Of a DNA stretch of 64,000 nt, positions 58,401 through 64,000 are shown in pieces. Within the stretch, counting starts at the first letter, position 1. Every line of letters begins with the position of its first letter. This stretch comes from Sphingomonas hominis (GTDB lineage: Bacteria > Pseudomonadota > Alphaproteobacteria > Sphingomonadales > Sphingomonadaceae): NCBI RefSeq assembly GCF_013328205.1, contig NZ_JABULH010000002.1, positions 186,001 to 250,000 of the forward strand, read 5' to 3'. Below the pieces are notes generated by a model. The model was given only the letters and a program-made list of their open reading frames with translations, was not told the origin of the DNA and made no database searches. Both the position numbers and the translations under genes were made by a program.

Positions 58401-59615
58401 TCACCTGCCGAACAGCCGCCGCCACGCAGGCTTGCTGCTGGCCGATTGCAGCACGCCGCGCCGGAACAGCCGCGCGCCGATGGTGATGAAGATCGTGACC
58501 CACAACAACTGCCACGCGAGCGCCGCGGCGTGCGGCCACAGCTCGGACCGGTTCGCGGCGTGCCCCGCCATCGCGAATGGCGAGGAGAGCGGGAACAGCT
58601 CGGCCACGGTCGCAATCCACGTGCCCGGGCGCGATGCGGCGGCGGAGGCGAGCCCGAACATACCGACCTGGATGACCGTGATCGGCAGCGACAGCATCTG
58701 GATCTCGCGCATCGTCGACGCTTGCGCACCTACCCCTAAGAACACCGCGCCGAGCAGCAGATAGGAGGTGGTGAAATAGGCCGCGAACAGGACGGCGAAC
58801 CAGCCGAGCCCAACCGCGGGGACCAGCTGCGCGGCCTGTGCGCCCAGGTCGGCTGGCAGGAACTGCCCGATCTGGCTGACGACCGTGCCCCAGAAGGCGA
58901 CGAACAACACGGCGACGCCGAACATGCCGAGCAGCTTGCCCAAAAACACCGACTCGAGCGGCACCGCGGCGGCGAGCACCTCGATCACCTTGTTGTTGCG
59001 CTCCTCCGCCATCGTGCCGACGACCTGGCCCGAGAGGAACAGCGTGAGGAAGAAGATACCGAATACCGCGAAGAAGGCGCTGGTCTTGCGCCCGCCGAGC
59101 GAGGGCGAGGAGACGCGCACCTGCTCGATCGTCGGCGTGGAGATGCGCGCGTCGCCGGTCGCGTGGCGGCGCAGCGCGACATCGGCGAGCGCGGACAGAT
59201 AGCGCGCGTCGCGGCGGTTGTTCGCGGCGTAGAGGATCGTGGGGCGGTCGAGCGGTCCCTGCATCACCGCCGACACGTCGAAGTCGCGGCGCTCCAACTG
59301 GCCGCGGGGTTCGACCGGGTCGGTTACCACGACGATCGTCGGCGGGGCGGCATCGCGCGGGAAGGTCGCGCGCAGTTGCTCGTCGGCGGTGCGCACCAGC
59401 CGTGCCTCGGCGACCGGCATCACCAGCACCATGCGCTGCTTGTCGGACGACCCGTCCGCCGCATTCGCCGCGCCCAATCCGCCGATCGCGCCGAACGAGC
59501 TCATGATCAGCGGCGCGAACAGGAACAGCAGAAAGATCGGTGTGAACACGGTGGCAATGAAGTCGCGCCGCGCGATCGTCAGCGTCTGGCGCAGCTGGCG
59601 TCGAAATCTGCTCAT
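58401..59615 (-). CDS. ABC-2 type exporter permease (NatB-like)
   Basis: A 404-residue permease. A first membrane helix (about 19-38) is followed by a large extracytoplasmic domain (about 50-170). Five further helices lie in the C-terminal half, including AFFAVFGIFFLTLFLSGQVVGTMAEERNNKVIEVLAAAVP, LLGMFGVAVLFVAFW and WQLLWVTIFITIGARLF. This layout is that of Na+ or drug exporter permeases of the NatB/YhaP type. The ATPase gene precedes it on the same strand with an ATGA overlap. Confidence 0.87.
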   Translation of the reverse strand: MSRFRRQLRQTLTIARRDFIATVFTPIFLLFLFAPLIMSSFGAIGGLGAANAADGSSDKQRMVLVMPVAEARLVRTADEQLRATFPRDAAPPTIVVVTDPVEPRGQLERRDFDVSAVMQGPLDRPTILYAANNRRDARYLSALADVALRRHATGDARISTPTIEQVRVSSPSLGGRKTSAFFAVFGIFFLTLFLSGQVVGTMAEERNNKVIEVLAAAVPLESVFLGKLLGMFGVAVLFVAFWGTVVSQIGQFLPADLGAQAAQLVPAVGLGWFAVLFAAYFTTSYLLLGAVFLGVGAQASTMREIQMLSLPITVIQVGMFGLASAAASRPGTWIATVAELFPLSSPFAMAGHAANRSELWPHAAALAWQLLWVTIFITIGARLFRRGVLQSASSKPAWRRLFGR

Positions 59616-60523
59616 CGTGCCGCCTCCGCCGCGTCGGCACCGACGATGCGGACGAACGCTTCGTGGAGCCCAGGACGCTCGATCGACAGGCCCGAGATGC
59701 CGTGCCCGGCGTCGATCAGATGCTTGAGCGTCTGCTCGATCCCATCCGCCGGCAGCGTAAAGCGCCAGCCTTCGCCATCGGCGCGCGCGTCGGCGGGCAG
59801 GGCGCGGGCGATGTCGGGGCCGGGATGATGCGGCACGTAATGGACCTGCTGCGGCAGCAGTGCGCGCGCTTCCTCGACGGTGCCTTCAAACCGCCGCTTG
59901 CCGCCCGCGATCACCGCGAGCCGGTCACACAGCCGCTGCGCATGCGCCATGATGTGAGTAGAGAACAGGATCGTCGCGCCGCGATCACGTTCGGCCAGGA
60001 TCAATCGTTCGAGCCGTTCCTGGTTGACGGGATCGAGCCCGGAGAAGGGTTCGTCGAGCACGATCAGATCGGGCTGGTGGACGACCGAGCCGAGCAGCTG
60101 GACGAGTTGCGCCATGCCCTTCGACAATTTGCGGATCTTCTCGTCGGCGGCGTGGCCGAGCCCGGCGACCTCGAGCATCTCGCCCGCACGCGCGCGACCG
60201 GTGCGCCAGTCGAGCCCGCGTAGCGCCCCCATGAACGCGATCGCCTCGCGCGCCTTCATCGCTGGGTAGAGCCCGCGTTCCTCGGGCAGGTAGCCGATCT
60301 GGTCGCTCGCGTCCTGCGGCTGCGCATGGCCGAGCAGCGTGCGGTGCCCCTCATCGGGTTCGATGATGCCGAGCAGCATGCGCAGCGTCGTCGTCTTGCC
60401 CGCGCCGTTCGGCCCGAGCACGCCGTAGATGCTACCCGCGGGCACGGTCAGGTCGACGCCGTCGACCACGCGGCGATCGCCGAAGCGCTTGACCAATCCT
60501 TCGGCGGTGATCGCCCAATCCAC
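59612..60523 (-). CDS. ABC exporter ATPase (NatA-like)
   Basis: A 303-residue ATP-binding protein. Walker A GPNGAGKT is at 37-44, the signature LSKGMAQLVQ near 138, Walker B LIVLDEPFSGLDP near 157-169. A C-terminal domain of the NatA/DrrA type follows (about 230-303). The Q-loop region is YLPEERGLYPAMKAREAIAF, a hallmark of these exporters. The GTG start at 60523 with GGCGGGGG upstream is chosen over the longer frame. Partner of the permease at 58401. Confidence 0.9.
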   Translation of the reverse strand: MDWAITAEGLVKRFGDRRVVDGVDLTVPAGSIYGVLGPNGAGKTTTLRMLLGIIEPDEGHRTLLGHAQPQDASDQIGYLPEERGLYPAMKAREAIAFMGALRGLDWRTGRARAGEMLEVAGLGHAADEKIRKLSKGMAQLVQLLGSVVHQPDLIVLDEPFSGLDPVNQERLERLILAERDRGATILFSTHIMAHAQRLCDRLAVIAGGKRRFEGTVEEARALLPQQVHYVPHHPGPDIARALPADARADGEGWRFTLPADGIEQTLKHLIDAGHGISGLSIERPGLHEAFVRIVGADAAEAAR

Positions 60524-60581
60524 GCTTCTGCCCCCGCCGTTCGGGCTTCGTGGTAGCGCGCCGTCGCGCCGGCCGGAAGCG

Positions 60582-60935
60582 CTACTTGCCGCCGTCGCGG
60601 CGGGAGAGGGCGGCGATGCAGCTCGCACGGTCGATCGGGCTGCCGTCGCGCTGGCGCGCGTCGACCCAGGTCACGCGCTGGTCGCCGCTGCCTTTCGGGT
60701 AGAGATAGGCGTCGAGCACGCAGATCGCGCTCTCGAACTGGAGCTTGCGCGCGGTGCCTTCGCGCACGTCGGCGTCGGGGTTGCCGAACAATCGTACCAG
60801 TCCCGCGGCATCCTGCCCGATGACGGGCAGGTTCGCCTGTGACGGCGCGCTGCTGAGCGCGGGCGGCGGGGGCAATCCTTGCGGACCGCAGGCGGCGAGG
60901 GCGGCGGGCAGGAGCGGGAAGAAGCGGCGGATCAT
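60582..60935 (-). CDS. Small lipoprotein of unknown function
   Basis: A 117-residue product with a lipoprotein signal (MIRRFFPLLPAALAAC, lipidated C16) and Pro-rich segment. It has a domain with PVIGQDAAGLVRLFGNPDADVREGTARKLQFESAICVLDAYLYPKGSGDQRVTWVDARQ. The LFGxPxxxRxEG turn resembles SmpA/OmlA-like beta-hairpin lipoproteins, but the fit is partial. The ATG overlaps the EI24 gene stop (ATGA), so the pair is coupled. Confidence 0.7.
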   Translation of the reverse strand: MIRRFFPLLPAALAACGPQGLPPPPALSSAPSQANLPVIGQDAAGLVRLFGNPDADVREGTARKLQFESAICVLDAYLYPKGSGDQRVTWVDARQRDGSPIDRASCIAALSRRDGGK

Positions 60936-61600
60936 GGTCGCGTCCTGTGGAACAGATGGGTCGCCATCGCCGCGCCGAGCACGGGGGCGAGCAGGTTAAC
61001 CACCGGAACCACGAACAGCCCCGTTCCCGCAAGCCCCAGCACGAAGCGCCCGCCGGCATTCGCCGTGCGCCAGTCGCGCATCGCCGCACCCGGCAGATGC
61101 CGGCTCGCCACCATGTCGGTCAGGTCACGCCCGAGCAGCCACGCGTTGACCACGAAGAACGCCGCGGCGGTACCGATGCCGGTCACCAGGAGCGCGAGAT
61201 AGACCGGCGTCATGACGAGGTTGACCAGCAGGAACCGCGCCGCCGACCAAAGCCCCATCCGCATCGACCGGTGCACCGGGACCGCACGCGCGCTCGCCAG
61301 CGCCGCCGGATAATGCCGCCGCTCGACCGCGGCGACCACGTCATCCGCCAACATCCCCACCACCAGCACCGCCACCGCGCGGAACAGCAGCCACAATGCG
61401 AGCAATGTCGCGACGCTCGCCGCCACGCCCGCCAGCGCGCCCTGGTAGCGCCATCCCGCTAGCGCCGCATCGAGCCCCCACCAGATCGCCGCGCCTAACG
61501 CGGCAAAGATCGCGAGCGTCACGCCCAGCGACTTGGCGAGCACGCGCCGGATCGCGGGATCGCCGAGTTGGGCGAGCGAGAGCAGCAGCGCGCGGACCAT
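60932..61600 (-). CDS. EI24/CysZ-like membrane protein
   Basis: A 222-residue inner-membrane protein with four to five hydrophobic segments (about 23-42, 50-83, 118-145, 192-213). It has LADDVVAAVERRHYPAALAS between the first two and a conserved NAWLLGRDLTDMVASRHLPGAAMRDWR near residue 150-176. This is the EI24 domain found in CysZ sulfate permeases and in p53-induced EI24. The sulfate role is not certain. Start MVRALLLSLAQLGD. It overlaps the following lipoprotein gene by four bases. Confidence 0.85.
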   Translation of the reverse strand: MVRALLLSLAQLGDPAIRRVLAKSLGVTLAIFAALGAAIWWGLDAALAGWRYQGALAGVAASVATLLALWLLFRAVAVLVVGMLADDVVAAVERRHYPAALASARAVPVHRSMRMGLWSAARFLLVNLVMTPVYLALLVTGIGTAAAFFVVNAWLLGRDLTDMVASRHLPGAAMRDWRTANAGGRFVLGLAGTGLFVVPVVNLLAPVLGAAMATHLFHRTRP

Positions 61601-61686
61601 GACGCAAGGATCGCGGGCCGGGGTGCGCGCGTCAACGGTACATGGACGGCGGCGAGGGAGGATAGCTTTCAAGCGTTCAAGGAACC

Positions 61687-61770
61687 CGTCGCCCCAGATT
61701 TGATCCGGGGTCCTGCTAATGGTCGGGCGTCGAGGAGAAGCGGGACCCCGACTCAAGGCCGGGCTGACGG
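61687..61770. repeat. REP-like palindromic repeat, two-arm copy
   Basis: CGTCGCCCCAGATTTGATCC and GGGGTCCTGCT, then AAGCGGGACCCCGACTCAAG and GCCGGGCTGACGG in inverse. A diverged two-arm copy, located before the adenosine kinase gene. Confidence 0.7.
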
Positions 61771-61882
61771 GAGGTTGCGTCCTGCCGGCGGCATCGACGG
61801 TTGCGACGGGCGGGCGCGTTGGCTACCGCGAACGCCATCTGCGCGAGCGATCCTTCCTGCCGCGCCCTGTTGGAGCATCCAC

Positions 61883-62878
61883 TTGACCGAACCCCGTTAC
61901 GACGTGGTCGCGATCGGCAACGCCATCGTCGACGTCCTCTCGCCCGCGACCGACGGCTTCGTCGCCGAGAACGGCATGACCAAGGGCGCGATGGCGCTGA
62001 TGTTCTCGCCCGAGGAAGCCGACGCGCTCTACGCCAAGATGGGCCCGGGACAGGAAGTATCGGGTGGCTCGGCCGCCAACACGATCGCGGGAATGGCGGC
62101 ACTCGGCAGCGAGTGCGCCTTCATCGGGCAGGTCGCCGACGATCAATTGGGTGAGGTGTTCGCGCACGACATCCACGCCGCGGGCATCCGCTTCGATGTG
62201 TCGGCGCGCGCGGGCCAGCCGACCACGGGGCGCTGCCTGATCTTCGTGACGCCCGACGGGCAGCGCACGATGAACACCTTCCTCGGCGCGTCGCACTATC
62301 TGCCCGCCGAGTCGATCGACGCCAGGCTGATCGAGGATGCGCGCTACCTGTACCTCGAAGGTTACCTGTGGGACCCGGAGGAGCCGCGCGCGGCGATGCG
62401 CGCCGCGATCGACATCGCGCGCAAGGCGGGTCGCAAGGTCGCCTTCACGCTGTCGGCGGAGTTCGTGATCGATCGCCACCGCGCCGCGTTCCAGGAGCTG
62501 ATCGATCAGGGCCTGATCGATGTGCTGTTCGCCAACGAGGCGGAGATCGTGTTCCTGACGCAGGCCGCGGACGTCGACTCGGCGATCGCTGCCGTGTCGG
62601 GCAAGGTGCCGCTCGTCGTCGTGACGCTGAGCGAGCGCGGCGCGCTGGCGCAGGCGGGGACCGAGCGCGTGACGGTGCCCGCGCAGCCGATCGAGGCGGT
62701 GGTCGACACCACGGGTGCGGGCGATCTGTTCGCCGCCGGGTTCCTCCACGGTCAGGCGCGCGGGCAGACGCTCGAGCAGTCGCTGACGCTCGGCGCGGTG
62801 TGCGCGGCGGAGGTCATCAGCCACTTCGGCGCGCGGCCGATCGCCGACCTGAAGGAGCTCGCGCGGCAGGCGCTTTGA
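61883..62878 (+). CDS. Adenosine kinase (PfkB family)
   Basis: A 331-residue ribokinase-family sugar kinase close to adenosine kinases. It has an N-terminal GNAIVDVLSPATDGFVAENGMTKGAM, VSGGSAANTIAGMAALG (about 59-75) and the catalytic DTTGAGDLFAAGFLHG with the base at D281. It phosphorylates adenosine to AMP or a related nucleoside. The TTG start at 61883 has GGAG seven bases upstream; the longer frame reaches into a repeat. Followed by hrpB with 13 bases between. Confidence 0.88.
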   Translation: MTEPRYDVVAIGNAIVDVLSPATDGFVAENGMTKGAMALMFSPEEADALYAKMGPGQEVSGGSAANTIAGMAALGSECAFIGQVADDQLGEVFAHDIHAAGIRFDVSARAGQPTTGRCLIFVTPDGQRTMNTFLGASHYLPAESIDARLIEDARYLYLEGYLWDPEEPRAAMRAAIDIARKAGRKVAFTLSAEFVIDRHRAAFQELIDQGLIDVLFANEAEIVFLTQAADVDSAIAAVSGKVPLVVVTLSERGALAQAGTERVTVPAQPIEAVVDTTGAGDLFAAGFLHGQARGQTLEQSLTLGAVCAAEVISHFGARPIADLKELARQAL

Positions 62879-62891
62879 CCGGACTACGCCG

Positions 62892-64000
62892 GTGACGGCG
62901 CTGCCGATCCACGCTGTTTTGCCCGATCTGCTCGCCGGGCTGCGTCGCGGCTCGTCGGCGGTGCTGGTGGCACCACCGGGGGCGGGCAAGACAACGGCGG
63001 TCGCGCCCGCGCTGTTGGCGGAGCCATGGCGCACCGGCGAGGTGCTGGTCACTTCCCCCCGTCGCCTGGCGGCGCGCGCCGCGGCCGAGCGGATGGCGGT
63101 GCTGGCGGACGAAGTGGTGGGGCGCACGTTCGGTTACGCGACGCGGCTCGACAGCAAGCGGTCGGCGGCGACGCGGGTGACGGTCGTGACCGAGGGCATC
63201 CTGACCGCGCGGTTGCAGGCCGACCCCGAACTGTCGGGCGTCTCGGCCATACTGTTCGACGAGGTGCACGAGCGCAGCCTGGAGGGCGATTTCGGCCTCG
63301 CGCTCGCGCTCGACGCGCAAGCCGGGTTGCGTCCCGACCTGCGGGTGGTCGCTATGTCAGCGACGCTCGACGGCGCGCGCTTTGCCGCGTTGATGGATGA
63401 CGCGCCCGTCATCGAGAGCGAAGGCCGCAGCTATCCGCTGACGCTGCGCCACGTCGGTCGCGCGGGCGAGGTGCGGATCGAGCAGGCGATGGCCGGGGCA
63501 ATCCGACAAGCGTTGGCGGAGGAGGAGGGCGGTGTGCTCGCCTTTCTGCCCGGCGTCGCCGAGATCGAGCGCACTGCAACGGCGCTCGGGGACGTGCCGG
63601 GCGTCAGGCTCCACCGCCTGCACGGCAGTCTCGACCCTGCGGCACAGCGCGCTGCGATCCGTGCCGAGCCGGATGGCGCACGCAAGCTGGTGCTCGCGAC
63701 CTCGATCGCGGAGACGAGCCTGACGCTCGACGGCATCCGCGTCGTGGTTGATTCCGGGCTCGCGCGCCGCCCGCGTTACGACCGTGCGGCGGGGATGACG
63801 CGGCTGGTGACCGAGCGCGAGAGCCAGGCAGCGGCGACACAGCGCGCGGGGCGTGCGGCGCGGCAGGAGCGGGGGGTCGCCTACCGCTTGTGGGAGGAAG
63901 CGGCGACCGCGGGGATGCCGCGCTTCGATCCGCCCGAGATCCTCGAGGCCGATCTGTCGGCACTGCTGCTCGCCACCGCGATCTGGGGCGTCGCCGACCC
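62892..64000 (+). CDS. hrpB: ATP-dependent helicase HrpB, N-terminal part
   Basis: A DEAH/RHA-type helicase cut by the window end after 369 codons. Walker A APPGAGKT is at 27-34, DEVH at about 120-123, SAT in VVAMSATLDGARF, and motif VI TQRAGRAARQERGVAYRLW. These match HrpB, an RNA-helicase-like protein of unclear role in bacteria. The C-terminal HrpB-specific domains are outside the window. GTG start. Confidence 0.92.
   Translation, partial: MTALPIHAVLPDLLAGLRRGSSAVLVAPPGAGKTTAVAPALLAEPWRTGEVLVTSPRRLAARAAAERMAVLADEVVGRTFGYATRLDSKRSAATRVTVVTEGILTARLQADPELSGVSAILFDEVHERSLEGDFGLALALDAQAGLRPDLRVVAMSATLDGARFAALMDDAPVIESEGRSYPLTLRHVGRAGEVRIEQAMAGAIRQALAEEEGGVLAFLPGVAEIERTATALGDVPGVRLHRLHGSLDPAAQRAAIRAEPDGARKLVLATSIAETSLTLDGIRVVVDSGLARRPRYDRAAGMTRLVTERESQAAATQRAGRAARQERGVAYRLWEEAATAGMPRFDPPEILEADLSALLLATAIWGVAD

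Overview
The window is GC-rich chromosomal DNA of a sphingomonad-type alphaproteobacterium, most likely Sphingomonas or a close relative. The pointers are the DUF2312/GapR protein, the class I fumarase, the HerA-like ATPases, the many GTG and TTG starts in stop/start overlaps, several small signal-peptide proteins of sphingomonad type, and dispersed REP-like palindromes with the core CGGATCAAGTCCGGG. No rRNA, tRNA, phage, insertion sequence or CRISPR array was seen. Nearly all of the window reads as core genome.

Layout. 1-3.1 kb: truncated membrane protein, fumarate hydratase, DUF1993 protein. 3.1-3.4 kb: a candidate structured small RNA on the minus strand carrying an 18-codon ORF with a near-perfect Shine-Dalgarno. 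3.5-6.1 kb: lipoprotein, PRC-barrel, DUF3597, TonB-like protein. 6.6-12.6 kb: uvrB, ferredoxin reductase, arylamine N-acetyltransferase, M20 amidohydrolase with an overlapping lipoprotein. 13-19 kb: small envelope proteins, an acidic protein, a 2-oxoglutarate-type oxygenase, a phosphoribosyltransferase and a HerA-like ATPase. 19-24.3 kb: DegP/HtrA with hflKC, then Mrp and a CoA-binding protein. 25-31.6 kb: amino-acid permease, VapBC-type toxin-antitoxin, aconitase, AIM24 protein. 31.7-36.6 kb: argD-argF, hslO, queC-queE. 36.9-42.7 kb: pyruvate kinase, DUF1244, amidohydrolase, gapR, and a HerA ATPase coupled to a HEPN-like gene. 42.8-46.6 kb: yebC-ruvC-ruvA-HAD-ruvB. 48-55.5 kb: ptsP, RodZ-like, cpoB-tilS-ftsH. 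55.6-64 kb: glycine-zipper protein, DUF3667 protein, CYP153-type P450, NatAB-type ABC exporter, EI24 protein, adenosine kinase, and a truncated hrpB.

Functional groups. The genes cover central carbon metabolism (fumA, acnA, pyk), arginine synthesis, queuosine synthesis, recombination and repair (uvrB, ruvCAB), and envelope and membrane protein quality control (degP, hflKC, ftsH, hslO). The least ordinary parts are the small-RNA locus at 3.1-3.4 kb, the hslO leader with a Shine-Dalgarno hairpin and a cysteine-containing micro-ORF, the low-GC HEPN-like gene overlapping a HerA ATPase at 40.6-42.7 kb, and hairpin-rich leaders before queC and argD. All functions are assigned by reading the sequence; no database search was possible.
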